DNA of 64,000 nt from contig VYZB01000016.1 of assembly GCA_013397455.1 (NCBI GenBank), positions 2,691,179 to 2,755,178 on the forward strand, in the 5' to 3' direction. Position 1 is the stretch's first letter. Every line of letters begins with the position of its first letter. Below, one piece after another: positions 25,081-38,000 of this stretch. Made by a program: the position numbers and the translations under genes. Origin of the DNA: Crotophaga sulcirostris. Its lineage: Eukaryota > Chordata > Aves > Cuculiformes > Crotophagidae. Below the pieces are notes generated by a model. The model was given only the letters and a program-made list of their open reading frames with translations. It was not told the DNA's origin and did not search any database.

Positions 25081-25755
25081 CCACAGAATCATTTAAGTTG
25101 GAAAAGACCTTTATGATCATCAAGTCCAACCATAAACCTAACAATACCAAGTCCACCACTAAACCATGTCCCTAAGCACCACATCTACGGGTCTTTTAAA
25201 TCCCTCCAGGTACGGTGACTCAACCAGTTCCCATGGCAGTCTGTTCCAGTGCCTGACAACCCTTTTGGTGAAGTAATATTTCCTAGCATTCAGTCTAAAT
25301 CTCCCCTGGCATGACTTAAGGCCATTTTCTCTTGTCCTATCAATAGTTACTTGGGAGAAGAGACAAATACCCACCTTGTTACAACCTCCTTTCAGGCAGC
25401 TGTAGACAATTATAAGGTCCCCCTCAGCCTCCTTTTTTCCAAACTGAACAAGCCCAGTTCCCTCAGCCAGTTCGCATAAGACATGTTCTCCAGACCCTTC
25501 GCCAGCTTCATTGACCTTCTCTGGACATGCTCCAGCACCTCAATGTCCTTCTTGTAGTGAGGGGCCCAAAACTGAACACAGCATTGGAAGTGTGGCCTGA
25601 TCAGCGCTGAGTACAGAGGTACAATCACTTCCCTGGTCCTGCTGGCCCCTCTATTTCTGATACAAGCCAGGATGCTATTTGCCTTCTTGGCCACCTGAGC
25701 ACACTGCTAACTCATATTCAGCCAAATATCGACCAACACCCTCAGGTCCTTACAT
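25081..25755 (-). mobile_element. CR1 LINE, longer 5'-truncated copy of another subfamily
   Basis: The left edge is CCACAGAATCATTTAAGTTG, a CR1 3' end with a worn tail. On the minus strand, 25159-25374 gives the ORF2 C-terminus (RFRLNARKYYFTKRVVRHWN) and 25410-25694 gives the segment before it ([20 protein letters not shown]). The two are in different frames, showing an indel. Similarity fades after about 25755 (GGTCCTTACATTG), where the copy is truncated. It lies only about 60 bases from the preceding CR1 and in the same orientation, but its 3' region differs, so the two are separate insertions rather than one broken element. Confidence 0.92.
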
Positions 25756-28700
25756 TGAGTGCCACCTAATTCCTGTATTGAAGAGTAAATGAACAGTACA
25801 TTCCTGTTCTCCTTCTCCACAGCTTTCATGAGTTTCTAGTTTTCTTTCGTGCCCTGCCACGAACCATCTCCTTCCCCATGTTGAAGAGTCTAAATATATT
25901 TACTCACTACTTACAGGAAGCTACCAACATATTTCCTTCAGTTCTTAGTAATACGTCAGCTTTTTGGCTACTATTAAAAACCAAGCCAACGATTTCAAGT
26001 TCCAGTTCTGGCCTGGGATATAATTCTGTGAGGTGTGATTAAAAAAGTTAAATCATATGTTCTTAAAAAACTATTTATTTTAAATACACTAAAGAACTAA
26101 CCAAAGTTTTTAATTTTATATCATTCTTCTGTCATGAAGCAAGTATTCAATGTTTTCTCACTTTTGAACTATTTACTCCTCTTTCTCCATAATATAATAT
26201 ATTTCAATCAATCTCAAAACCACACAGGTCAAAATTTAGCTAAATGAAACCGCAAGACTATACTGTCTCTTGTTATCATTGAACATATCTTACTGAAAAA
26301 AAAATAAATTATTGAATATATAATACTTAGCTTGGTAGTGTCACTTGGAAATTATGCATTTGGATTATTAAAAAAATACACTAATATATTTACTAAATAC
26401 AGAATTAATTTCTTCTCATTAAGGTTATTCTCAGATATAAATATTTAGAAATTACACAAATAGTTATTTATTCAATATACTTTGTCTAAACTTAGTTCAA
26501 CATATTTTTTAAAAGCCTTTTTAATTTTCAAAATTAATTAATCATTGCAAAGAGTAATGATAGTCTCTTTTTTTGATATGACAGTTACAGCACCTTAACT
26601 TAAAATTGTTCGTATATTCCCAATTGTGATCACTGTAAAGAAAGCCAGAAGAAAATCCCATACAGAGAATAAACCACAGGCAAAATGTTTAATCCAATAC
26701 TGCTGGCTTCATCATTAATTACCTCTCAAGGGGCTAGGGTGTCAATAGATAGTGATCTGGTGTCTTGGAGTCTTTGCTGTTAAATGCATGATCAATACTA
26801 AATAGAATTTTAACTGCCCATGATTTAATTAGGAGGGGTTCCTTTTATCCTGCACACAATACCAGAATTTCACTCAATAAAATACAAAGGAAGGTTGCCA
26901 TGTTGGTTGTGTATTCACTACATTCTAGGGCTTTGCAAAGAAATTTGGAAAGGAGGCTGCGTTTTTACAAATTTGCAACTGGCCTGTAACACAGAAGGAG
27001 TCAATCTTCTTTCCTTCACCCTAAATTAATCTAGACTTTTGGAAATACGGAAGACTAAGAACTACCGTGTCATATCCTTAACACTTTGCAGATCCAAGGA
27101 AGAAAATTCAAATGGTACTTCAAATGGAGGCAATGAATGTTAAGTGAAGGGTAGGTGTATCTGGAAATAACAGGATCAGGGCTTTTACCATATGTAATAC
27201 AAATACATCTAAGCAAGAGCTCTTAACTCATCCTGCCTTATGACTTACCTAAACACCTAATCTGTTACTATAGAAGGTAAATGCTACAACTAAGTAAAAA
27301 AGAAACATACAAGAGTTACAAAATGGAATAGGGTTATCACTTCAGAAAATTGGTTAAGGAAGCGCATGGTATCAAAGAGAAATCCGTGCACTGCAGGACC
27401 AGGGAAAACAGAGTTAAGTGTGTGAAGAACATGACAGCAAAAACATGGTAACAAAGACTAATTACTAGAATATGATAGTAATGCAGTTAATGATAGAAGA
27501 AGGTAGAGTAGTTCAATATATATTACTATTCCTTACTCAGAAGGAAATAGCATGATGAATCCTGTTTGTCACACAAGAAAGATAAAGTACTTTCCAGTCC
27601 ATTAGTAAGCAAAGAGGTATAAAACAATATCTACATTTAATAATGAAATACATTTTTAATAAATCTTGGAATACCACAGAATTTCCAACAGACTGAAGAC
27701 TGGTCGTATTTTACAACAACTTAAAATAAAGTCTGAGGTAAAATGATGAAAACAATGGACCTGAGACTCAATTAAAAATGATTTAAGAATAGCAAGATAC
27801 TTAATATTATTTAACAAAGTTTTTGGAAAATACCTGAAGTGAAACAAAGTTATATATATAATACACCAGGAATTCCACAATGCACTTAAAAGCATTCTGA
27901 ATTAAAAAGTAAGCATTGTATAGCATTTCCAGAATATTAAAAACATGACATTTGTTAAGAGCAGCTGACCAATTTTAAAAGTTATTGAAAATTATCTCAA
28001 TTAACTAATATGAAAAATCTTTTAAAATAAAATATAAATAAACTCAACTAACTATAAAATTCAAGTTTTCTTTTGTAAAAGTACTTACAATATATTTTAT
28101 CTTGAACTGAAGAAAGAAAAATATTTTTAAGAATCTAATTTTTAGATTTGGTATTTTTTCTTGTTTTCATATTTCAAAACAATTGTATTTCAGAACTGTA
28201 TTTTCCTTTATTTATTTTTTATATTTTTTTTCTTTAAAGTAATGAACACAGTACTGATAGAAACACGATATCTGTTTTAGAGAACTACGTGTCTTTGTTT
28301 GTCCTGCAAGAAGCAAAGATGCTTTGACAAACATTATGACAGAATATCAAGTAATTTCATTCCATGATAAACACACTTTGATCCAGAAAAAGATTTGCCA
28401 TGTCCAAGTAGAAAGTGTGCCTTAGTACTAAAAAAGTGGAATGTTAAGCCATTATGCCTTATCAGCACTTTTCCAGCTTTAACAAGAAATTTCAGATTCA
28501 CAAACTTCTCAAATTAATGTTCCTTATAATAAAATCATTTTTTTCATTTAATGACATTTAAATAAGTGTGACTTAAGTCAGTTAAGATATCTATTTTGTT
28601 CAATTAGCTACAATGGAAGCCTAGGATAATTTACTATCTGCAGAGGTCAAAAGACCTAAGAGGAACCCCACCCACCATGTCTTCCTGAGGTAGCTGTTTG

Positions 28701-29197
28701 TTTACAAAAGTACAGAGATATGCATTGTGCTAGAGAGATGCCCTGGTCTTTAATTCTACATACTGTCTCTCCATGTATAATTCTGAAGTTATTTTTATTG
28801 GATGCTATTGAATATTTATAGAAAACAGCTGGTCTAATTCTGTTGCGATATTTCAGAAGATTGTGTTCCTTACTTCATCCGTCACATTCCTTGTGGAGCT
28901 GAATCGCTAGCAGAAAGCACTGAGTTCCACCTTGGCATTTCAGGAGCACTAGGCACTGTATTAGTATTATGGGCTTAATAATATGTAGCACCTGTGAGTC
29001 CTAGTTATCACCACCTACTTCAAAACAGGAGGAGGAACTCAATACTGCCAGCATACCACTGCAGGGCTACTTCTCAGCTTCTTTCTTATTTGTCAGATAT
29101 TTGTGTGACCACTACATCCAAATTCTGTATTATAAAGACAACAAAAAAACCCGAAACAAAACAAAAGCAAAAAATTCAAACAGCAACAAAACACCCA
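25756..29197. other. Very AT-rich unique-looking DNA, no gene seen
   Basis: No exon or element was recognised. The part around 26080-26560 and 27900-28250 is especially rich in A/T runs. The frame at 27656-27895 (minus) is treated as chance. Confidence 0.55.
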
Positions 29198-29632
29198 CAA
29201 GATGGTGAAGGGGCTGGAGCACAAGCCCTACGAGGAGCGACTGAGGGAGCTGGAGCTGTTTAGTCTGGAGAAGAAGAGGCTCAGGGGTGACCTTATTGCT
29301 CTCTGCAACTACCTAAAAGGAGGTTGTAGTCAAGTGGGCGTTGGTCTCTTCTCACAGGTGATCAGTGAAAGAACTAGAAGACATGGACTTAAGCTTCGTC
29401 AGGGGAGGTTTAGACTTGATGTTAGGAAGAAGTTCTTCACTGAAAGGGTGATTGGCCACTGGAATGCGCTGCCCAGGGAGGTGGTGGAGTCGCCGACTCT
29501 GGATGTGTTTAAGGGAAGACTGGATCAGGCACTTAGTGCCATGGTTTAGGTGATGGGATGGTGTTAGTGTTGGCTTATAGGTTGGACTTGATGATCTCAG
29601 AGGTCCCTTCCAACCTTGTGATACTGTGATAC
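29198..29632 (+). mobile_element. CR1 LINE, GTGATACT-tail subfamily, best-preserved 3' end
   Basis: A 5'-truncated CR1 in plus orientation. It starts abruptly near GATGGTGAAGGGGCTGGAGC, inside ORF2, and ends with the tail CTTGTGATACTGTGATAC at 29615-29632. An A/C-rich stretch (29140-29195) lies immediately upstream. The 3' untranslated block GGTTGGACTTGATGATCTCA is intact. The sequence is close to the minus-strand copy at 56.7 kb, and the uninterrupted frame points to a comparatively recent insertion. Confidence 0.95.
29202..29549 (+). pseudogene. CR1 ORF2 C-terminal fragment, open for 115 codons
   Basis: The frame begins in [20 protein letters not shown] and runs without a stop through [11 protein letters not shown] and [18 protein letters not shown] to the natural end ALSAMV and a TAG. 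It covers only the region after the reverse-transcriptase core of the CR1 polyprotein, so it has no catalytic motif. The apparent start Met is an internal residue exposed by 5' truncation, not a true start. Its intactness reflects the youth of the insertion, not function. Confidence 0.88.
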
Positions 29633-31484
29633 CCAAAGCCCTATGCTCTTTCACATATTGTAAATTAAAATACCTAAAATATAATTTAAAGGAAATCAGT
29701 GGCATTGTAGACTTCTCAGAGAAGACAAATGAATTCTATTGCATATCACAAAGAACTATAATCTTTTATATTTGCTCATTGCAATATTAGGGATAGAACA
29801 AGAAAAAAGATGCAGATTGCAGTAATCTCTTCAAGTGTAAACACATGTTATTCCTCTATAGGTCCTAGTACTTACCAGTTTTTAGCAAATTTCTTGCTAA
29901 AATTTTTTTGAGAGAACCTTGAGCCTGGAAATCACCATTATAGTTGCAAAATTATCCTGTATACTTCCAGAAGGTCACACTTGACCATTTTCCTTAATGA
30001 TATATGAGCTGCCTGCAAGAAATATTAGTCCTATTAAAAAAAGCAACATTGCATCCACATTAACAGCCTGCCCTCCAGGCAACTGATACCAGATCAAGCA
30101 CCCAGGCAATTCTAAGCAAAGTCAAGAACTTACTGTTAGTCTAACAGTCTAATCACAGAGTTATTAGTAGTCTCGTTACAATCAAATTAATATTTACAGT
30201 TCAGATTGCCCTGTTATTAGCTTATTCCCAGTAGTGGCACAATGAAAACTGATATGCACAGACTTTCTAATGTTGACCCCTTTCTCCAGAGTTTTCACTC
30301 TTTGTTTAGGAGTGCCAGCAGGAACTGCAACAAATCAAAGCCCCGTGTTCTCTGAGAGAATTCTGCTATTAGCTACATTTCAGGTATTCTCTTCCTTCTG
30401 CAAGCAAGGAGGAATACGGTGTTTATGCCAACAGTTTATGCCTTCTTACTCTTGAAGCCATTACCACTTAGTGTCACCTCTTTACTATGGTGTAATTTCT
30501 TTTATTGCATTTATTGATAATTCCACGTTTTATCCGAATTTTCTATATATGCCGTGGTATACGTTCCCATCCCTTCTTCATTATAAAGAAAGAACAACAT
30601 CAACAGTTCCCCCTCCCCCCCAAAAAAAAATAACTGGTCAACCCACCCCCAAAAACCCCAAACTCCTAAGGCTGCATTTCTTTAAATACACAGTACTGAC
30701 TATTTTTGAGTGACATATCCCTCTGAGGCCTCTGACACTACCCTCTGCTTGCATTCTTACTTTGTGCTATTATTTAATGTTTGTACTTTTGGAGATCGTA
30801 TTTACCATCCCCTGTTTTTTTTCAACAGCTTTCAAACTCTAGTTTCCTAACAATATAATTTTTTTTTTTATTAGCACAGCCTCAAAATACATGCATCCTT
30901 TCTCTGAAATAATTAACAGAATGGAGTACTAGAAGATACACATAGATAAAACAAGCTCATACAGACTAACTCAGAGAGCTATGATAAGCCACCATAACCT
31001 CCTGGTTTCAAATATGTTTATCACCAACACTGCTAAACACCAGTAATTATAGCTATATGTGTAATACTTATGACTCTATATCTAATGTGTACCCCATAAC
31101 ATTAAAGATGTTTTAAATATTTCTTGGATTTCATAGCTTTAAAAAAGGCACATACAGGAGGGTGTTGACTGTAGCAATATAAAAGTTTTGCAAGATCATA
31201 GCTAAGTATGTTTCACTGGCAACCACCTGGAACTAACATACTGAAATAAATCATTTTCCATTGGTGGAGTAATTATAAGTAGATTGCAGAAAAAGTGAGT
31301 AGGTTGTAGAAAACCTTATCAAATGAAATAGTTTTAATGAAATGAATAAAATTTTAGTTGCATGTAGGAGATAAAATTCACTGCAACATTACTCTTGCTG
31401 ATTGCTGGACATAAATTCTATATACTATAAGAACTGGCCTGTCTTAGAGGAGAGCCTACCCAAAATTAACTCCCTCCATTTTTG

Positions 31485-31517
31485 TTTTTATTATTTTATA
31501 TTTTTTATTATTTTATA
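31485..31517. repeat. AT-rich tandem duplication
   Basis: TTTTTATTATTTTATA is repeated directly, the second unit carrying one extra T. Confidence 0.85.
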
Positions 31518-33304
31518 TTTTACTATGTCCCTCACACATCTGAGGAACTAAAAAAGTTTTCAGAAATAATATTTTAAATTGACATGAGACTTACATGAAC
31601 GAGAAATCACTGCATTACTAGTAATTTAAAAGCTTGTAATAGTGTTTTTTTAAAAAGAAGTAGGATTGCGCTTAGAGAAAGTGAAAATGTTTGGTGGAGA
31701 AGTCCAGAACAGAACAAAACCCAGGAAGGAAATGCATGAAAATAAATGTTGAAGGTGAGAAAAAGAAAGCCTCAGTGAAAAGCAAAACTTAGTGATTTGT
31801 CTAATTTTGTCTTTGCAAGTTTAGAAAACAGTTTCTGAGTACCAAATCAGCAAATTCTGTATGTAGTCTTGTGAAAATACAAAGGAGAAACTTGGAACTA
31901 TGTTCAAATTCTTGTTTCTACAGAGGGAGTAGGGAGAAAGAAACAAAAATATTTATGTTGAGGCTTGGCTTGAAGGTTGAATAATTTTATCAGATTAAAA
32001 TGATGTGAGGACTCAACTGAAATAGAGAGGGAGTATATACAGAAAGAAATGCAAATAAAATACTAGAAACAAGAAACCATTATTACTAATTGTTTTTATA
32101 CTAAGAAAACAATAACTGGTCTGTAAGAAGTGTCAATACAGATTTAAAAAATAAATTCTGACTGATGCTAAAAATCTGAATGATATTTCTATTAAATTCA
32201 GAAGACCTTGGTGTTCTTAATGCATTCATGATATTTGATGAAAATGGCTCATCTTGCACACAGTATTTTGTAATATGGTTATGTAGTAACATCATTACAA
32301 CTTTGTAGGAAAAAATGTCTTAGTTAATTAGATAAGAGAGGTTGGAAATCTAAAAAGGAAGCTATGGAGATTTTTATGAGCTTAAGCTATTTAAGAATTC
32401 CATTGGAACAGAAGCAAAAAATTGCTGAATAGTTTCCACCAAAACAAAACTAATGAGGAAGTAGATGTCAATATATAATATGGCAACTTGTCTTTGAGAA
32501 AGTAATTCTTATTATGGCAGCTAGCTATTTACCTGTTCTCAAAATTTCCTTGAAAGATCTGTTAATAATATTTTATTTCCCAAGATTCTGACAGAATCTA
32601 CTGATATTCCAAAATTTTCCCTTGGCTCTATTTCTTAAGAATTAATTATAACTTTTATCTATTCAATTAGTTTCTGTTTTTATTACAAAATTAAATAGCC
32701 ACTTGAATTAATTTGTTCCACTCTTAATGTATTACCCAATTAATTATATCACAACTTAACTTTTTACTTTTTTACCAATCAAAAGTCTAACAAGCTAAAA
32801 TTCCAACTTCAGAAAAATGTTTCATTTCCAGTCAGCCAAAAAGGTATTACCTTTTCTGGATAATAAACTTATGTTTCAGTCTACCAAGAACTCAATTCAC
32901 TTAGCTCAAGGAAATCTTTTAGAAACACAAGCAGTGTATTGTAAATGTTCAGATTTAGTAAACTCAGTAGTCTGAACATATTAACAATATTTATGCCAGT
33001 AGATATGGATTCTTCCAATTCTCAGTACAGCCTGTTTTGTTGGCAAATCTTTCACAGTATTTCAAACAGTCCTGATATTTAGAAAATGCTTCTTCTGCTT
33101 GAAAGCACATGCAAAGATAGCATTCCATATCCTTCATAAGTTTTAGTTGGAAATAACACTTAACCGCAGTTGGTTTTGAAATATACTGGTAATAAAAGCT
33201 TGCTTTACTTTTAATGGACTCTGCATCTGGTTTAACAGTCTGCTAGTCCCTTAATTCTTCAAGAAATAAGTACTTTCAGTTTTTCCTCCAATTTGAATTC
33301 AGGC

Positions 33305-33326
33305 TTTTTTTTCTTTTTTTTTTTTT
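33305..33326. repeat. T-rich tract
   Basis: A 22-base run of T interrupted by a single C. Confidence 0.95.
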
Positions 33327-33953
33327 CCTGGGATGGCAGTGAAAGAAATGTAAAGTATTCTTTGCAGTAGGATGTAGCCTGGCATAGTATCGTGATATAC
33401 AGCAAGATATTATAAACAGGGAAAGAAAGAAAGATTTAAAATACCGTAGCTGCTTTATTTTTCCTATGCTTGAATACTTTACACAGAAAGGAAAGAATTT
33501 ACACAGCCCTTTTGATTGGAAACCATATCAAAATATATCAAAGTCTAAACACAAAACAACATAAAGCGTTTTTTTTCTGCTGTCAATGATTTCTAGAAAT
33601 GGCAGGAAATACAGGCAAGCGTTTGGCAGTATTAAATCATGGAGGAAAAAACATGATGAAAGATATGAAAGAATTCTCTAAAAATCTGATATTTTTCAAC
33701 ATAGAATCAAAGCTATTTAAGGAACACCTGCAAAATTAGCCTGAGTGAGAAAGCAAATGAGACTACACTATTTTTACAGAAGTTTAAGCAGAAGATGAAA
33801 ATATACAGAAAAATCAGATCTGTAAACTCAGCAAAGAGATGCATTGACAGAATGATAAAAGGAAAGCTTCAAATTTCAAGAAGACTTAGTCTGGGAATAC
33901 TGGGAGTTGAAAACATTTAATAGAATGAGGTAATTCACTTCATATTCATTTAA

Positions 33954-35089
33954 ATCATAGAATCATAGAATGGTTTGGGTTGGAAGGGACCTTAAGGTTC
34001 ACCTAGTTCCCACCCCCCTGCCATGGGCAGTGACTCTTCCCACTAGTCCAGGCTGCTCAAAACACCATCCAGCCTGGCCTTGAACACCTCCAGGGAGGGG
34101 GCATCCACAACTTCCCTGGGCAACCTGTTCCAGTGTCTCACCAATCTCATCATGAAGAATTTTTTCCTGATGTCTAATCTAAATCTTCCCCCTTCCAGTT
34201 TAAAACTGTTCCCCTTCATGCCATCACTACTTGCCCTTGTAAAAAGTCTGTCCCCAGCTTTCCTGTAGGCCCCCTTCAGGTACAGGAAGGCCCCTATGAG
34301 GTTCCCTTGAAGTCTTCTCTTCTCCAGGCTGAAGAAGCCCAACTCTCTCAGCCTGTCCTCATAGCAGAGGTGTTCCAGCCCTCTGATCATCTTTGTAGCC
34401 CACCTCTGGACCCATTCCAACAGTTTTATATCCTTCTTATGTTGGAAATTCCAGAACTGGACACAATACTCCAGGTGGGGTCTCACAAGAGTGGAGTAGA
34501 GGCGGAGAATCACTTCCCTTGACTTGCTGGCAACATTTCTTTTGATGCAGCCCAGGACATGGTTGGCCTTCTTGGCTGCGAGCGCATGTTGTTAGCTCAT
34601 GTCAAGCTTCTCATCAATCAGCACCCCGATGTTCTCTACAGTGCTGCTCTCAATCACATCATCCCCCTGTATTGATACCAGGGGCTGCCCTGACCCAGGT
34701 GCAGGACCTTGCACTCGGCCTTGTTGAACCTCAGGAGGTTCACACAGGCCTACTTCTGCAGTTTGACCAGGTCCCTCTGGATGACATCTCATCCTTCTAG
34801 TGTGACCACTGCTCCATTCAGCTTGGTGTTGTCTGCAAACTTGCTGAGGGTGCACTCAATCCCACTGTCTATATCATCAATGAAAATATTAAACAGAACT
34901 AGCCCCAGTATGGACCTCTCAGGAACACCAATTGTCAAGGATCTCCAAGACATTGAGCTGTTGACCACTACTCTCTGAATGCGACCACCCAACCAATTCC
35001 TTATCCACTGAACAGTCCACCCATCAAATCCATATCCTTTCAATTTAGAGAGAAGGATGTGGGGGACCATGTCAGTGACTTTACAGAGC
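33954..35089 (-). mobile_element. CR1 LINE, longest copy in the window (about 1.1 kb)
   Basis: The left edge has the classic tail ATCATAGAATCATAGAATGG followed by TTTGGGTTGGAAGGGACC. Going right, the minus strand crosses the ORF2 C-terminus and then the reverse-transcriptase thumb and palm. The copy ends near 35089 (TCAGTGACTTTACAGAGCC), where it is 5'-truncated upstream of the GVPE/FADD region. It is by far the longest CR1 here; a full element would be about 4-4.5 kb. It belongs to the same subfamily group as the short copy at 2.8 kb. Confidence 0.96.
34043..35070 (-). pseudogene. CR1 reverse-transcriptase fragment with frame breaks and altered active site
   Basis: Read on the minus strand, 34789-35070 encodes the RT palm: a [13 protein letters not shown] segment, then [20 protein letters not shown], then SKFADNTKL. 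The conserved active-site box of the family is FADD; here the second Asp is Asn (codon AAC, plus-strand GTT near 34828). The frame is then broken, and 34043-34513 encodes the downstream part ([43 protein letters not shown]) to its natural end. Between them, 34592-34855 is a shadow frame that does not carry the family peptide. The fragment lacks the endonuclease and the N-terminal RT, so it is inactive on several counts. Confidence 0.9.
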
Positions 35090-38000
35090 CTAAACTTAGA
35101 AGATATTTCAAAAGATGCAAAAAGATATAAAATCCTAGTATAGATTTCTCTGGCGTTATACTCACCTTTCTACTATCTTTCTGGGTGTTAAAGTTGATTG
35201 TCCAGGAAGATGGTGTTCAGTGAGCTGTGAACATTCCAAATCCTTCACCAGAGGAGTATCATGTCAATGGTGTCTTCTTCCTCACACCAGGATTACTTGG
35301 AGTCACTTTCATGTTTGGTAACATGCTCTCTGGTTTGCTCTTTTTCGATCTGCAAGTCCATGTTGTACCTGAATTTGCTACATATAGTGCATTTTACCTA
35401 TTTGGATATTTGTGTAGGTTGTGGGGTTTTAAAAATATATTTGTAACCTTTAGGATGGTTTTGCAGAGTTCTTAATACTGCATCTTTTTGATGACTTGTA
35501 ATGCCCATTGGTGAGGCCTTGAGGTCTTCAGTATTAACTAGTGCATGCACTTTTAATGTTCCTGCAGTCACCCCATGCTTGTATTCCTCAAAGTTCTATT
35601 GTATTCTAGGGTCATTGACAGCTCTTGTTACATAGAGTAAATACATGCTCTTACTGTCTGTTGGTTACAATGCATTGCACCAAAAATTTATACCAAAGTA
35701 AGCAAGTTAAAACGAAGCCTGTAACAATGAGTTGGTCATTAGATCATTGCTATTACAAGTTAAACCAGCTCCAAGCAGCTCAGGACAAGTCCTCATGCTT
35801 TTGAAGTCCGTGTTGTTAGTTACAACTGTACCTTAATATTCCCTGGGTTACAAGGTTATGCTTGTGCACCTGTCAAAACAACATAGGTCACTAATATTGA
35901 ATGAGACAAAAGAAACAAGAAGAGAAACATCAGCAACCTGATCTCTTCAGGAACTGGCTCTCAATACCAAAAGTCTCACCTAATGATATATTGTATTACA
36001 CTCAGAAATGTGATTGCAACTGAAGAAATGTATTTCAGAAAAATGAAAAAGGCAAAAATTCTGATAAAGTTGTTATAGCAAAACCTATAAACTGACAAAA
36101 TATTTTCCAAAGGAAATGCACTGGCACATAAGACAAAATTATAACAGATGAATGATTTGCAATAATGTTTCTGTTTCAAATATATGTCTGAAATTAATAT
36201 AATGGTCTTTAAGATACCATCACAGTTCACCTGTCAAACTGACTTTTCATATAATTTTTAAGTTCATGTAATTTTTAAGACTTACTCAAATGAAAAGTGG
36301 ATCAAAACTTTGCATTGAAAGTGAATAACACATTGCAAAGCTGTATCTGAAGGGTCTGGCCAGAAATGGTTAAATTCTTACAAACTGGTAGAGTCTTATG
36401 AACTCTGAGATAATTAGTTTCATGGAAAAGAATATATTATAATCTTAATCTTAGAAAAGATAACTTGCCTTTGAGAGTTTGATTACATCACCTAAAGAAT
36501 ATTAAACTCTTCATATATTTACTCAAAAAGGTTTTTATTTTTGTCTGACAGTTTCAAAACTGACTCTTCTGTTCACAGAAAAAAGGATTTCCCTCATATG
36601 TACTTAGTATTTTTCTATTCTGAAAACCCTTTCCTTCAGTCAGCTCACCAACTTACTCTTTCTTAGGCTTAGATTTCATTTCATAAGAATAAAGACCATT
36701 CTTTGAAACTTTAATGCTACAACTAAAAAAAAAAACTCCTTTCAGTGCTTTCTAGAAACTTAAACATCTTTGCAAAGAACTGTTGACTTTGCCATGTGAC
36801 TTCTTTCACTCCAACCAGTTTTACCATGATTGGGAGTGCTCAATAGGAAAATACTGCTCAAACGTAAAAGCATATTCTCCATACCTTGTCAGTTTGGGTG
36901 CCAGAATCTTCCCCTGCATATGTCATCTTCTGATTTCTCACATCAGAGTTGTGGGCAATGCTTGAGTCCTCTGGCTACCTGTAAATACTTTTCAATATTC
37001 CTAAGCATGAAAGAAGGCCACAGTGGGAAATGACACCTTAGAGGTTTTTGCATCTTTTACCTGTGCAGTTTTATTTTCTACTTCATCTTAAGCCTCCAGA
37101 GTCCTTATTGTTGTTTTAACTTACATTTTTAATTTCTTAATTTAAGACAGTGGAAACTTAGGTATTATTTATTCAAATTACTATAGGATAACAGAAAACA
37201 CAGTGCTGTCATCATCACCATCAACTGTATAATACTGACCTTCCAAAGTTATTTCAAATGTATGTGCAATAATTTTCTTCCTAGCCTCAATTCTCGCTTA
37301 TTCATGCAACATCATACCTTCAAAGACATATTAGTTGATTGAATTTGTTGTGAATCATTTATAAAACCAAAGTAAAGCCAGAGTTGCAATGCAATACACA
37401 TGAATGCGATCTCTGTGTGCGCAGAACTCCAATGATACATAAAAGCAAGATACACCAAAATAACAAAGGTCCATAGTACTAAATAACCTAGAGTTTCTGT
37501 CACAGTAACACTAACGATGTTGCCTTGCCAAACTGCCAACACTTTAATCATAGAATGGTGACATTTCTGATGACAACCAATTTCCAGCAAAACACAAAGT
37601 TTTGTTTATTGCAGGAATGGAGAGCTGGTTAAAGTTAGGGTAGACTCAAGTTAAAGACAGTAACAATAATAATTAAAAAATAAAAACATAATCCAGGGTA
37701 ATTTTTGAAATAACAGTTAACGGTTAAAAAAAACTCAACAATATAAAGGTTAACTAAATGCAGCTTTATGCTCTGATAAAAAGAATGCATTCACAGAGAT
37801 AAATGACTCTTTATCTGACTCTAGCTAAACAGGGTGCCCCAAATTTAGTGGTGTTCTTTACTATATGAGTGTTAACTATTGTATGTTTTAATGAAAATAT
37901 TTTCTAAGGTAGAATTGTACCAGCAGGAACTCAGAGGCATTCCTATCTCTCAAATCTGCTATCTTTCAACCACAAATCATGTACATTATAAGAATTTATA

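Larger units (their letters stand above)
29633..33953. other. Unique-looking AT-rich DNA, no gene seen
   Basis: About 4.3 kb without recognised exons or elements. Simple sequence: C-run then A-run near 30608-30632, an AT-rich 16/17-bp tandem at 31485-31517, and a T-rich tract at 33305-33326. The frames at 30270-30455, 30471-30713 (plus) and 32101-32295 (minus) have no known domain. Confidence 0.55.

Noticed and set aside
29352..29705. 117-codon open frame on the minus strand over the 29.2 kb CR1
   Set aside because: Shadow of the CR1 ORF2 frame, which runs on the plus strand; the same shadow occurs opposite the 56.7 kb copy.
37546..37562. ATCATAGAATGG resembling a CR1 tail
   Set aside because: A single 12-base match with no CR1 3' region beside it.
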